Positions 1-8,870 are shown, counted from the stretch's first letter. The stretch is DNA of 64,000 nucleotides from CAXMRP01 sp964196155 (GCA_964196155.1 CAXMRP010000061.1:18603-82602); one strand, 5' to 3'. The notes: generated by a model not told the origin, from the letters alone. A program made the numbers and translations.

Positions 1-891
1 GGCGGCGCCAGCCTTGCAACCACGTTCAGCAGCTTCAAAAGCCGTATCGAGAAAGAGTGCCGGGGCCGGTTTTTCCGGCGCAATCTTGGCTATTTCATTG
101 CCGGACTGGTGATCACCGCTATCACCGTGATCATCGTGCTGGTCTTCGGCAATTTGCGCGAGACGGAAATCGGCTTGTTCATCATGACCATCGTGGCTTT
201 TGGAATTGTCGGCATGTTTATTGTCATGCCGTTGGTGCGTTTCGTTTTCGGCGGGCGCGGAGTGCGCTCGATTGTCGGTATCGGCATTAAGGCGGTCATG
301 TTGGTCATTATCGGATCGGGATTTATCGGGCCGCTTTTTGCCGGCCGCGCGGCATTGCCCGATGATTTTGGCGCCGGTATCGGCAGCTTCCTTGCAAGCA
401 ACGCCTTTCCGCTGATCCTGGTCGGCGGCTTTGCGACGCTGAATGGCCTGTTCTTTTACCTGCTGCGGGCGCCAACGGCGGCGGGCCGGACCTATATGGA
501 CCGGATCGAAGGACTGGAAATGTATCTGCGCACCGCCGAAAGCGCGCGCATGAACATGGCCGAGGCACCCGACTTTTCCGCCGAACATTTTGAGCGTTTG
601 CTGCCCTACGCGATTGCCCTTGGCGCGGAAAAGCCGTGGTCGGACGCGTTCGCCTCAGCCTTTGCCCGTGCCCATCCGGGCGAAGATGCTGCCCACAATT
701 ATCGCCCGCGCTGGCATGGCGGGCACGGTTTTGCCGGGGGTGACTTTGGCCGCTCGATGTCCGGCGCGATGAGCGCGGCGCAATCTTCGTTTTCCAGTTC
801 GATGCCAGCGCCGAAATCCTCCTCGTCGGGTTTTTCCGGCGGTGGCGGATCAGGCGGTGGTGGCGGCGGCGGCGGTGGCGGCGGCTGGTAG
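1..891 (+). CDS. DUF2207-type membrane protein, C-terminal part (5' end outside window)
   Basis: The reading frame is open from base 1, so the true start lies to the left; an internal ATG at 109 is not the start. Three or four hydrophobic segments follow in the first 150 residues. The chain then has a soluble stretch with an AEHFERLLPYAIALG-type motif and ends in a long Ser-rich then Gly-rich tail closing with Trp. This layout (two central membrane segments, the LPYA motif, glycine-rich end) is that of the C-terminal half of DUF2207 (YciQ-like) predicted membrane proteins. Their function is unknown. The low-complexity glycine tail is normal for the family and is not a sequencing artefact. Confidence 0.8.
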   Translation, partial: GGASLATTFSSFKSRIEKECRGRFFRRNLGYFIAGLVITAITVIIVLVFGNLRETEIGLFIMTIVAFGIVGMFIVMPLVRFVFGGRGVRSIVGIGIKAVMLVIIGSGFIGPLFAGRAALPDDFGAGIGSFLASNAFPLILVGGFATLNGLFFYLLRAPTAAGRTYMDRIEGLEMYLRTAESARMNMAEAPDFSAEHFERLLPYAIALGAEKPWSDAFASAFARAHPGEDAAHNYRPRWHGGHGFAGGDFGRSMSGAMSAAQSSFSSSMPAPKSSSSGFSGGGGSGGGGGGGGGGGW

Positions 892-929
892 GCAGCAGTC
901 AGGATATCCGCCAACAGGACGCCAGATAG

Positions 930-1646
930 TCAGCTTGCCTGGCGCAGATGTTCGGGCTGGAAATGATCGATGATCATGATCTTCTGCCAGATCTTGCGCG
1001 ACAGGTTCGTGGACAGGTCTTCCAGATTGGTGACCGCCTCGATCACGGCTGAATCCTGCATGGTCTGGGCGTGGAGGGCCGCCAGTTTGCCGATCAGCGA
1101 CAGCATCTCGGAGCAATAATCGAGGTAACGCACCAGCTCGGTCCGGCCCATGCCGCGGTCCGGCGAAGAGGCGGTGGGTACAAAATCGAGCAACAACACG
1201 CTGGGATCCTTGGTCAGCTGGTGCATGTCGACGACATGGATCATCGAGCGCAGGGAATGCAGCGAGGTCAGCGCCTGTTTCTTCTTCCAGCGCTCCTCGG
1301 AGCGCACGACGAACAGCATCCCCAGCGCGGCGAGAATGGCGATATTGGCTGCCGGCTCGATGATCTGGACAATCGTCACCGCCTCGGCGGTCAGGGCGTT
1401 GAAATGCAGTTCGCGGATGGCAAAGGCGAGCATTGCCGTGCCGATGACAAGGATTGCCGTGGTGGTGATCCGCAGGCGCAAGTTGGGCCGCCCCAGCGCT
1501 TGCGCATCGTCGCGCATATCGCGGGCGATCACCGTCAGTTCGCGGGTAACGCTGACCAGGCCTCGGCCGGAAAACCGCTCTTCGACCCGCTTTGCCAGCC
1601 GATCGATCGTCGCGATGATCTGTTCGCCGTCTAGTGTCTTGTGCAT
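930..1646 (-). CDS. hypothetical two-helix membrane protein
   Basis: A 238-residue protein starting at ATG 1646; an in-frame TTG at 1667 is less likely. The N-terminal ~70 residues are charged and helical. Two hydrophobic segments follow (roughly residues 74-92 and 105-120). The C-terminal half is helical and ends with a motif around KIWQKIMIIDHF. I do not recognise a named family. The layout of a short cytoplasmic helix bundle, a membrane hairpin and a second helical domain suggests a membrane-anchored protein. It converges on the upstream DUF2207 gene and shares no obvious operon. Confidence 0.6.
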   Translation of the reverse strand: MHKTLDGEQIIATIDRLAKRVEERFSGRGLVSVTRELTVIARDMRDDAQALGRPNLRLRITTTAILVIGTAMLAFAIRELHFNALTAEAVTIVQIIEPAANIAILAALGMLFVVRSEERWKKKQALTSLHSLRSMIHVVDMHQLTKDPSVLLLDFVPTASSPDRGMGRTELVRYLDYCSEMLSLIGKLAALHAQTMQDSAVIEAVTNLEDLSTNLSRKIWQKIMIIDHFQPEHLRQAS

Positions 1647-1767
1647 GGCTTGCCGGTTTCGCCCCAAACTATCCGGCGCGCATACTAAATCAGACGCATT
1701 AGAATTCCCTTACCCGGCCAGCGGTGGCGAATTAACCGGCAACTCCGTAACTGCCATCAGCGGGTCG

Positions 1768-2730
1768 TCAGTGCGCGGTGGGTGCTTTTAGGAAATTGCC
1801 GCGGTCGCCGGACTGGATGGAGATATCCATGGTTTGGCCATCGCGAAGGATGCGCAAGGGTACCTCGATGCCGGCTTCGCCCAGCGCCCAGACCTGTTTG
1901 AAAAATCCGGCCAGGGAATCGACATCTTCGCCGGCAACGCCGACCACTACATCGCCGGTTTCAAGGTCGGAACCGGCTGCCGGCCCCTTGCTGGCCAGAT
2001 CGGCTATCATGATGTGGCTGCCCACTTCCATGGCATAAACGCCCAGCCATGGCCGCGGCGGGGCGTTGCGTCGACCCCGGGACAAAAGGTCGTCCAAGAC
2101 CGGTTCAAGCTGATCGATCGGCACACACATATTGAGATTTTCCGCATCTTCGGGCTCGCCGCTTTCAGGCACCCCCTGAACCAGCAGGGAGCCGATGCCG
2201 ATGAGTTTACCTTCCTCATTGATCAGCGCTGCGCCGCCCCAATTGTCATGGGTCGGGGCAATGAACAGGGCGTCCGGCAACACATATTCCCAGTAGCCGG
2301 CAAATTCTCGGCGGGCGACAATATGGCTGGCGATCGCCTGACCGGGACCGCCGGCGGCGGCAATAACCACGGGATCGGCGATATCGAGCCCGGCGGCGCT
2401 GCCGGTCGGCATGACCGGCAAATCGACCCGCGCCAGAATCTGCACCAGGCCGAGGCCGGATTGAAAATCATAGGCGAGCGCATGGCCGGGATGCGCCGTT
2501 CCGTCCGACAGGGTCACCCACACCGTATCGGCCTCGGCGACCAGATAACCAACCGTCAGGACGAGGCCGTCCTTGCGGATAATGACACCGCTGCCGGCCC
2601 GCTGGGTTCCCAGGACTTCGGCGGTAAATCCATCGGCCGGCACATCGGTGCGCACCGAAACAATCGCGGCAAGGACTGCTTCGGTATCAAAACCGCGTGA
2701 AAAGAATTCCGGATGCACGTGTTCGTCCAT
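1768..2730 (-). CDS. HtrA-like (S1C) serine protease homologue with all three catalytic residues replaced
   Basis: A 320-residue protein from ATG 2730; the frame is open further upstream but that part does not look like protein. It has a trypsin-like double barrel followed by one C-terminal PDZ domain (PRPWLGVYAMEV onward). The three HtrA catalytic blocks are recognisable but altered: TNxHVV reads TVGYLV (His to Tyr), SDLAVLK reads SGLGLVQ (Asp to Gly), and GNSGGPL reads DNWGGAAL (Ser to Trp). It should therefore fold like DegP/HtrA without being a protease. No signal peptide is visible from this start, so it may be cytoplasmic. A scaffolding or peptide-binding role through the PDZ domain is an inference. 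Confidence 0.8.
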   Translation of the reverse strand: MDEHVHPEFFSRGFDTEAVLAAIVSVRTDVPADGFTAEVLGTQRAGSGVIIRKDGLVLTVGYLVAEADTVWVTLSDGTAHPGHALAYDFQSGLGLVQILARVDLPVMPTGSAAGLDIADPVVIAAAGGPGQAIASHIVARREFAGYWEYVLPDALFIAPTHDNWGGAALINEEGKLIGIGSLLVQGVPESGEPEDAENLNMCVPIDQLEPVLDDLLSRGRRNAPPRPWLGVYAMEVGSHIMIADLASKGPAAGSDLETGDVVVGVAGEDVDSLAGFFKQVWALGEAGIEVPLRILRDGQTMDISIQSGDRGNFLKAPTAH

Positions 2731-2900
2731 TTGTTGTGCCGCCAAAGCGCCGTTGGGCGGCCTGATTATAAGGATATAGGTGGCGCGTGCGCACAAATGC
2801 GTCAAGGAGACCGGCGGGATCGGTGATCGCCGGGAAAGACAATTTGCCGAGGAGTAACGCAAATCCCCGGTAAATCCTTGAAAAACAAGCATTCGCCGCG

Positions 2901-2926
2901 AAAAAAAGACCCGCTATTGGCGGGCC
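2901..2926 (-). terminator. rho-independent terminator, minus strand
   Basis: Read on the minus strand, a 7-bp stem (ggcccgc / gcgggtc, one G-T pair) with a 5-base loop is followed directly by seven T residues. It would stop a transcript entering from the right, that is from about 3110 or from the cfa-like gene that ends at 3667. Confidence 0.7.
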
Positions 2927-3092
2927 CAAGTCAGGGAGGAAGATCAAACGGTGGCACGAATAAGTAAACAACGTGTCACCAACGGTATCAAAACTCGATT
3001 TTTGCTGCAATCCCAAAGAATCCCAGATGAATTTTAAGGGGCATTCCAGTCCGCTTGCCATGCCCGATGCCGGGACACCGAGGTTGAAAACT

Positions 3093-3133
3093 GGCCCTGC
3101 CCCTATCATGGGGGCGAATATTGGGGCAGGGCC
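3093..3133. repeat. perfect 11-bp inverted repeat with 19-base spacer
   Basis: ggccctgcccc at 3093-3103 is repeated inverted as ggggcagggcc at 3123-3133. It could be a stem-loop at the 5' end of a transcript or a protein-binding site. No T tract follows on either strand, so it is not a classical terminator. Confidence 0.6.
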
Positions 3134-3330
3134 GTGATCGCTGCCACCCGCCAGGCATATCGGCGGATCAGCGCGTCATGAACAAAGATGTAGGTACTGG
3201 ATTATGGATTTCCAGTGGGCAATTGCTGGCCCCGGTGCACGTTCGTTGCCGGCGTTCGACGGGCCGTGGCTTGATCTCCACGCATTGCCGGGCGAAAAGC
3301 GGTAATAACTGCCCGGCAAAAGGACCAGAA

Positions 3331-3630
3331 ATGCGTATCGACTATGATTCAATCGTATCCCATGACGGCGGCGATGATTGCCCGGCGTGCCGGGCGCAGG
3401 ATATTACCGGCTTCGCGCTACTGCCTGCTGTTCAGGCCTGGGAACAGGTCAATCAATTGCCGCGTCACGCGCTGGCTCTGCACGGCGCTGCCGGTCTGAT
3501 TGGCAGCATGCTGGCTGAAGGTGCAGAGCGCATCGAAGTGGAACAGGCGCTGGCAACGCTGGTCGATGATATCGAAGCGCAAATTTCCGAAGAACTGACC
3601 TTTGGCGGGCCGACACAGGGCACAGCGTAA
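3331..3630 (+). CDS. small hypothetical protein with an N-terminal CPAC motif
   Basis: A 99-residue acidic protein. The ATG at 3331 is preceded by an aaagga ribosome-binding site, and the open frame upstream of it (from 3121) looks non-coding. The N-terminal third holds a CxxC pair (CPAC, residues 18-21); the rest is predicted helical with an alternating pattern. I do not recognise the family. It converges on the methyltransferase gene that ends at 3667. Confidence 0.55.
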   Translation: MRIDYDSIVSHDGGDDCPACRAQDITGFALLPAVQAWEQVNQLPRHALALHGAAGLIGSMLAEGAERIEVEQALATLVDDIEAQISEELTFGGPTQGTA

Positions 3631-3666
3631 GGGCTGGCTTGCCGGGTCCGGATTCTGTTCCGGCCC

Positions 3667-4881
3667 CTATTTTGGCCCCAACTCCGGTTTGTGCAAGATG
3701 GTGCGGTAGCATTCCAGATTGCGGTCCAGAAACTCGAATGTCGCGCCCCACAGGTAAAGCCGGAAGCGGCGATATTCGAAATCGCCGAAACGGTCGATGA
3801 TCTCGTCCTTGTGGGTCTCCAGATTTCGCGCCCACTGGCGGAACGTCAGATAATAGGAATGTCGGTCGTTGAAGCACTCGACCAGATCGAACGGTGTCTT
3901 GTTCAGCTTGTTGAGAAAATCATCGAGCACCATGAACGAGTGATTGCCCGGATAAATATGGCGGACCATGAATGTCGACAGCTCATATTTCTTGCGGGCG
4001 GCGGAGCCATCCAGAAATACATTGCCGCCGGGCTTCAGGATGGAATCAAACTTGCGCAGCACCCGCTCATAATCCGGCAGATGTTCGATCACCCCCATGA
4101 TGACGATAGCGTCGAATTTTTCCGCCGGCTTGTAATCAAAAATATCGACCAGTTCGATGCGGAACCGGTCGGCCCGGTCGGCAAGGCGATCTTCGATAAA
4201 AGTCTTGGAAACCTTTGAGATCGTGACGCCGGTAAAGTCGGCGCCGGCATCCAGCGCGTGGGCGGCAAAGGCGCCCCAGCCCGGGCCGATCTCCAGAACC
4301 CGCATGCCCGGACCAATACCGCAGCGCTCGATGGCGTAGTCGAATTTGCGCGCCAGAGCCTTCGCCAGCGTCTCATCATCATTTTCGTAAATGCCCTGGC
4401 TGTAGGCCGGCTCAGCGCTGTCCATAAACGCCAGGAAGAGGTCGGGATCGAGGTCGTAGTGCGAGGCGATGGCCTGGTTGTTGGTGTAGACCTGACCGAA
4501 AAACAGCGGCTGGATGAACCGCCATGCGGCGACAAGGAGATGCCGGTCATCAAGGGTCGCGCGCAAGGCAAACGGCGCGATCAGGTCGCCGCCTTCCTCA
4601 GCCGGTTCCAGATCAAGATCGCCGCGCAAGAACGCCTCGGCGATATTGCCTTCATCGAGGGAGCGCAGCGCCTGCATTGCCTTGTCGTTGTTCAAGGTCA
4701 CGGAAAACTCTGGCGGGCCATCACCGATTGTGCGGGCGCGACCATCAGGAGTGGTGATTGCAAAGGGCGTTTCGACGGATTTTATCCGATCGAGAAACCT
4801 GTCGAGCGGCCCTGTGGCAGCATTCGCGCCAGTGCTTTCGCCCGCAACCGGCGCGTCGCCTGGATTGTCTGTCGCCGTCAT
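3667..4881 (-). CDS. cyclopropane-fatty-acyl-phospholipid synthase-like SAM methyltransferase
   Basis: A 404-residue protein with an N-terminal CFA-type domain followed by a Rossmann methyltransferase domain. Motif I is VLEIGPGWG (residues 195-203), followed by GVTISK, then IMGVIEHLPDYERVL and a C-terminal block HIYPGNHSFMVLDDF. This order is that of the CFA synthase family, which methylenates or methylates unsaturated acyl chains in membrane phospholipids. One oddity: the position of the conserved Cys before motif I (YSCAYW in E. coli) reads YSQGIY here. The enzyme may therefore be a family member with a different reaction, such as simple C-methylation, rather than a standard CFA synthase. 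Confidence 0.75.
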   Translation of the reverse strand: MTATDNPGDAPVAGESTGANAATGPLDRFLDRIKSVETPFAITTPDGRARTIGDGPPEFSVTLNNDKAMQALRSLDEGNIAEAFLRGDLDLEPAEEGGDLIAPFALRATLDDRHLLVAAWRFIQPLFFGQVYTNNQAIASHYDLDPDLFLAFMDSAEPAYSQGIYENDDETLAKALARKFDYAIERCGIGPGMRVLEIGPGWGAFAAHALDAGADFTGVTISKVSKTFIEDRLADRADRFRIELVDIFDYKPAEKFDAIVIMGVIEHLPDYERVLRKFDSILKPGGNVFLDGSAARKKYELSTFMVRHIYPGNHSFMVLDDFLNKLNKTPFDLVECFNDRHSYYLTFRQWARNLETHKDEIIDRFGDFEYRRFRLYLWGATFEFLDRNLECYRTILHKPELGPK

Positions 4882-4943
4882 GCCCTGCCCCCGGTTTTTC
4901 CGATGGTCCTTGTCATGGCGGCAACTTTAGGGGCGAGAGGGCC

Positions 4944-5714
4944 TCACCGGCAATAGGGATTGCCGCGCCGCTTTGCCCGGTCAAAATGGAAGTGATCGCT
5001 GTGGTGGGCATCGGAACCGGGTCCAAGAACCGTCCTGAACGGGCCACAGGCGGCATCGCGGATTTCGCTCAAAAACCGGGCCGCGGGGGTATTTGTTCCA
5101 GCATGGGCGGTGACATCGATGCGCGATCCGTCGGCGAATTTGAATGCCGCGACGTCGATCGCATTGCCGAATGCGTGTTCGGAAATGCGCGCACCGGGCT
5201 GGCCGTTGCGGGTGCGGCAGACATAGGTGGCGTTCTGGCGCAAACCCGTCAGATCCGTGCCGAGATGGCGGCGGGCGGCGGGGCCGACATCGGCGCGCAC
5301 CCACAGGGCCAGCGCCTCAGTTGTTGCACAAGTCACCATGGTGTCGGGCGTAACGGCCACACCGGGCGCGATCTCCCTGATCGCCAGCGGCGCTGCAACA
5401 CCGCACTTTCCTTCGCCGCGAATTGCCGGCTGGCGTGTGAATTTCACGCCAAAATTGGCAAGCCTCGCCTGGCAGACACCGTCGGCAGTTGGCCGGGGGC
5501 CGCCGCCGGTGCGGTCAGAGCGAATAACTGCGGGGGCGTTTTGCGCCAGTTGCCGGATAGGCGGCTGCGGCGGATCGCCTGGCGCTGACTGGGCCGCCAC
5601 TTCACCTGCGACAAGCGCAAGAAAGCCGGCGACGCACAGACTAATTGATCGAATCAGGGCGCGCACGTTTTTATGCCGCCCTGACGGTCGCATCGTAAAA
5701 TCCGACCCGGCCAT
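4944..5714 (-). CDS. extensin-like C-terminal domain protein, exported
   Basis: A 256-residue protein with an N-terminal hydrophobic signal segment (about residues 22-41, ending AAQS). A Pro-rich linker follows, then the extensin-like domain known from many alphaproteobacteria. Visible signatures are the CQARL start, ISEHAFGNAIDVAAF, and HHSDHFHFD near the end, with a set of paired Cys residues. The His/Asp pattern resembles that of metal-dependent peptidoglycan peptidases such as the DD-carboxypeptidase/MepA type, so a periplasmic cell-wall role is likely but not proven. ATGs at 5714 and 5693 are both possible; either overlaps the end of the upstream TPR gene, implying co-transcription. Confidence 0.75.
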   Translation of the reverse strand: MAGSDFTMRPSGRHKNVRALIRSISLCVAGFLALVAGEVAAQSAPGDPPQPPIRQLAQNAPAVIRSDRTGGGPRPTADGVCQARLANFGVKFTRQPAIRGEGKCGVAAPLAIREIAPGVAVTPDTMVTCATTEALALWVRADVGPAARRHLGTDLTGLRQNATYVCRTRNGQPGARISEHAFGNAIDVAAFKFADGSRIDVTAHAGTNTPAARFLSEIRDAACGPFRTVLGPGSDAHHSDHFHFDRAKRRGNPYCR

Positions 5715-7026
5715 GGGGCGGTACGATGTGGCTTTGGCTGGCTTTTTCCAAAATCAAATTGCAATCGGCGGTGCTTTCAGCCTTTTCGGCAATATCGAGG
5801 AAAACCTCGTCCAGAAACGCCTGCTGGGCGCGGCTGCCGCCCATCGCCTGCATCAGTGGCAGGGCCGGGCGCATGTGGGCCAGCGCGGAATTGTAGTCGC
5901 CAGTGGTGGCGGCGATCATGGCCCGGCCGACCGGTATCGTGCTTTCGGCAATAACCGTCTCCACGGCCCCCTCACCTGCCGCGGCGAATGCGGCCATGGC
6001 GTCCAGCATGTTTTCAGCCTCGGCAAGGCGGCCGGTGCGGGCCAGCGCATATATCCAGTGCGCCAGCGTGAACGCACTGGTGCTGTCGCCAACGCGGGCG
6101 GCGGCCTTGTCGGCCAATTCGCCCCAGCGGCTACCGACATCGACACCTTGCCGTTCCAGCCGGAACAGCATCGAAATGGCGTTTTGCATATCGATATAAA
6201 GATCGGGGGCTGCGACCGTCAGCGGCGCGGCCAGATCGCGGAAGCGCTGATCGTATAGCGTCAGCACTTCGTCATACTGGCGCTTTTCAAGATGATAGAG
6301 CGCCATGTGCCACCACAGGTGATGGACAAAATTGTTGCAGCCGTCCCAGTGAGCCGACAAGCCGGCAAGCCAGGCGATCCCTTCGTCGGCGCGCCCCTGC
6401 ATCTCCAGCACATGGGCGACGGCGTGGGCGGCCCACGGATTGGCCGGATCGAGCGCCACGGCCTCGCGGCCCTCGGCCTCGGCGATTTCGTGGCTGGCGC
6501 ATTCCTCGTGGGCGAAGGACCGGCAGGCGAGCACCGCGCCATAGGCCGGCATGGTGGGACCCCAGTGGGGCCGCACATGATCGGCCAGTTCCATCATCTG
6601 CGTACGCCGGCCGAGCCAGAAGGAAGTGGAATGATGCGCGCGGAAAGCCAGAATATCACGCGGCTCCTGACGGGCAATTTCCGCCCAGATGGCAAGCGTG
6701 CGATCGATATCGCCGGCCGCCCAGTGTTCCAGCGCGGCGGCATGGGCCTGTTCGCGCCGCGTTGCCGACGCTGCCAGTCGTACCGCTGTGCACGCATCGG
6801 CGCGGGCATTGGCGATCAGCCGGTGATCGTTGGCAAGCAGCGCCATTTCGCCGCGCATGACATAGCCCATCGCGCAATCAGGATCGGCGGCAATCAGGTT
6901 TCCAACCGCATCGGCGGCATTGTTGCGGAACGCCAGATAGGCGGCAATCGCATCATCAAAGGCGGTTCGCGCCGTATCGCTGGCGCAGGTCAGCGCCAGG
7001 CCGTGGACGTCTTCATGGTGGGTCAT
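5671..7026 (-). CDS. TTC38-family tetratricopeptide repeat protein
   Basis: A protein of 451 residues made of TPR-like helix pairs, with the family motifs DVHGLALTCAS at the N terminus, AHAVAHVLEMQGR in the middle and HHLWWHMALYHLE. These match the bacterial homologues of TTC38. The ATG at 7026 is preferred because the family usually begins just before the D-HGL motif and an AAGG lies nine bases upstream. An ATG at 7104 would add a short non-conserved leader. Its stop overlaps the start of the extensin-like gene. The molecular function of the family is unknown; TPR repeats imply protein binding. Confidence 0.75.
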   Translation of the reverse strand: MTHHEDVHGLALTCASDTARTAFDDAIAAYLAFRNNAADAVGNLIAADPDCAMGYVMRGEMALLANDHRLIANARADACTAVRLAASATRREQAHAAALEHWAAGDIDRTLAIWAEIARQEPRDILAFRAHHSTSFWLGRRTQMMELADHVRPHWGPTMPAYGAVLACRSFAHEECASHEIAEAEGREAVALDPANPWAAHAVAHVLEMQGRADEGIAWLAGLSAHWDGCNNFVHHLWWHMALYHLEKRQYDEVLTLYDQRFRDLAAPLTVAAPDLYIDMQNAISMLFRLERQGVDVGSRWGELADKAAARVGDSTSAFTLAHWIYALARTGRLAEAENMLDAMAAFAAAGEGAVETVIAESTIPVGRAMIAATTGDYNSALAHMRPALPLMQAMGGSRAQQAFLDEVFLDIAEKAESTADCNLILEKASQSHIVPPHGRVGFYDATVRAA

Positions 7027-7140
7027 GGCAAGCCTTGCGTAATCGGCCGACGATTGTGCCGGAGTTACAAGACCAGCACCCGGCAAGACTAGCACCCGGG
7101 CCATGGCGGTCAATCGCCCGGCGCCGGTTCACCGGCCTGA

Positions 7141-7899
7141 TCAGATACAGCGCCCGCCGTCGATCGGCATGGCGAGGCCGGTAATCAGATCGGCCTCATC
7201 GGACACCAGATACAGGGCGGCGTTGGCGACATCGTCGGGCCGGCTGAGGCGACCCCAGGGAATTGTGGAAACAAATTTCGCCCGCATTTGCGGCGTGTCC
7301 TCGCCCATGAAGTCGGCAAGCATTTGTGTTTCACCGGCAACCGGGCACAGACAATTGACGCGAATTTTGTGCGGCGCCAGCTCGATTGCCATCGATTTGG
7401 TGATCGTGATTGCTGCGCCCTTGGAGCCATTGTACCAGGCGAGCCCGGCGCGCGGGCTGATGCCGGCGGTCGATGCGGTGTTGAGTATGACGCCGCCGCC
7501 CTGATCGGTCATTACTGGCACGATGACCTTGGCTGCCAGAAAAATCGCCTTCACATTGACCGCCATCACCCGATCGTATGTCGCCTCGTCGACGTCGATC
7601 ATCGGCTGGTTGACATGGGTGTAACCGGCATTGTTGACCAGAATATCGACGCGCGGGCCAAAATGACCGGCTGCGGCAATCATCGCCGCGACATCGGCGG
7701 CGATGGTAACGTCCGCCTTGAACGGGATCGCCGCGCCGGGCTGTGTCTGGCAGATTTGCGATGCGACTTGTTCGGCGCCTTCGCCGTTCAGGTCGGCAAC
7801 AACAATCTTTGCGCCCTCGGCGGCGAACCGCCGGGCCATGGCTTCGCCAAATCCGGCTGCCGCTCCGGTGATGATCGCCGTCTTGTTTTCCAGTCGCAT
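7141..7899 (-). CDS. short-chain dehydrogenase/reductase (SDR)
   Basis: A 252-residue classical SDR. The N-terminal glycine motif is TGAAAGFG, followed by the NNAG motif, the catalytic Ser in NTAST and YNGSK for Tyr and Lys. The C-terminal block is DEADLITGLAMPIDGG. The acidic residue at the end of strand 2 (VADLN) favours NAD(H). The substrate cannot be read from the sequence; relatives are annotated as 3-oxoacyl-ACP reductase or glucose 1-dehydrogenase. The start is fixed by a gaggagg ribosome-binding site just upstream of ATG 7899. It lies head to tail before the TPR gene and may share its transcript. Confidence 0.85.
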   Translation of the reverse strand: MRLENKTAIITGAAAGFGEAMARRFAAEGAKIVVADLNGEGAEQVASQICQTQPGAAIPFKADVTIAADVAAMIAAAGHFGPRVDILVNNAGYTHVNQPMIDVDEATYDRVMAVNVKAIFLAAKVIVPVMTDQGGGVILNTASTAGISPRAGLAWYNGSKGAAITITKSMAIELAPHKIRVNCLCPVAGETQMLADFMGEDTPQMRAKFVSTIPWGRLSRPDDVANAALYLVSDEADLITGLAMPIDGGRCI

Positions 7900-8047
7900 C
7901 GACGCGCCTCCTCAAATCAATTTTCAATGCCGGTGTAATCCGCAAGCGCCCACGCAAGCAAACATTAACCAAGATGGTGTTTGTTAGCCCGGTAGGGCGA
8001 CCGGCGTCAGTTGCGCCAAGTTTTTGTGTAGCAGTGAGTATTCGCGT

Positions 8048-8386
8048 ATGGTGTTGCGTTCCGATGTAACGGGCAAGAGCGCTCGTGATGTGCCGGCTGA
8101 ATGTGAAGAGCCGGCGAGCGGCATGGCCGCTGATCCCCTGGCCCCGACAAACGACACGCCCGACAAGGCGCGTGAAGGGCCCGGGTCTGACCAGGCGGAC
8201 CGAAGCGACCAGCCGGAGCGGCCCGACCGACGCGATGCCCTGAGAAAAATGTCCGGACTGGCTGCCTTTGTCGAGCCGGCCATGACCGTACTGGTCGCCG
8301 GGCAGGCATCGGCCCACCACCGGGTCTGGCACACCGCCAACTGCCGAAATTTCCCGAGTTCGCCGTATTGCCAGTCGCCGGCCTGA
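8048..8386 (+). CDS. small protein with RR motif and C-terminal hydrophobic segment
   Basis: A 112-residue protein from ATG 8048. The first ~65 residues are polar, rich in Asp, Pro, Arg and Ser and probably disordered. They are followed by RRDALRKM, a hydrophobic run (GLAAFVEPAMTVLVAG) ending in QASAHH, and a short Cys-containing tail with two Cys. The RR plus hydrophobic run plus AxA pattern resembles an internal Tat-like or Sec signal, or a single membrane anchor. I recall similar short proteins in alphaproteobacteria but no function. The ribosome-binding site is weak, so the start is uncertain. Confidence 0.5.
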   Translation: MVLRSDVTGKSARDVPAECEEPASGMAADPLAPTNDTPDKAREGPGSDQADRSDQPERPDRRDALRKMSGLAAFVEPAMTVLVAGQASAHHRVWHTANCRNFPSSPYCQSPA

Positions 8387-8428
8387 GTTACTTCTGCCGG
8401 ATCTTCGCTGCGCGCCGCTGATTCGCCG

Positions 8429-8443
8429 TTAACGATTGGTTAA
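8429..8443. promoter_or_regulatory. candidate CtrA-binding site
   Basis: ttaacgattggttaa matches the alphaproteobacterial CtrA consensus TTAA-N7-TTAA exactly. It lies in the non-coding stretch just after the small RR-motif gene and about 430 bases before a terminator. The match is by eye; binding is inferred. Confidence 0.45.
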
Positions 8444-8870
8444 GGTTAGCGCTTCCCTTCCAAAGGGCCGCCAATTGTTGCTTCTGTGCAACTGTGTGAC
8501 TCATTCACCCCCAACTGGGTGTGAATCCCCTGATCGTGAAGGCCAATTCACCTGACCGCCTATCGGGTCGACGCGCTACCCCTTGGGCAAGCGGACACCC
8601 ACAGGGGACGAAAATAACGCGTATGAAGAATATGGTTGCGGCAATGTTCAGGTCCATTTCGACATTGGCGATTATTCCGGGGGGTGACAATGACTTCTGG
8701 ATTTTTTGGTGGCGGTGGCTCAGCGCTGGACGGATCAGACCGACCGAGCGCGCTTTTGTATTTCAGCGTCATTCTGGCGCAGGGTGCCATCCGCGCCATT
8801 GGCGATCGTGGCCTGACGCCGGGCCGCGATAACTCGGTGAACACCCATGACGATGTGTTCCCTTATTTGA

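Larger units (their letters stand above)
2731..3330. other. 600-base intergenic region with a minus-strand terminator and a strong inverted repeat
   Basis: No convincing gene lies here; the open frames on either strand have no recognisable content. The stretch holds a rho-independent terminator on the minus strand (2901-2926) and a perfect 11-bp inverted repeat (3093-3133), listed separately. The terminator sits far from any minus-strand gene end, which leaves room for an unannotated small transcript between about 3110 and 2900. The promoter of the 3331 gene must also lie here. Confidence 0.5.

Noticed and set aside
837..891. Glycine-codon run considered as a microsatellite or artefact
   Set aside because: A glycine-rich tail is normal for DUF2207 proteins and stays in frame to the stop.
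2687..3109. Minus-strand frame across the intergenic region before the HtrA-like gene
   Set aside because: It crosses the terminator at 2901-2926 and has no homology; kept only as possible RNA territory.
7331..8332. Long minus-strand frame covering the SDR gene in another frame
   Set aside because: The SDR frame has all catalytic motifs; this one is Arg-rich and featureless.
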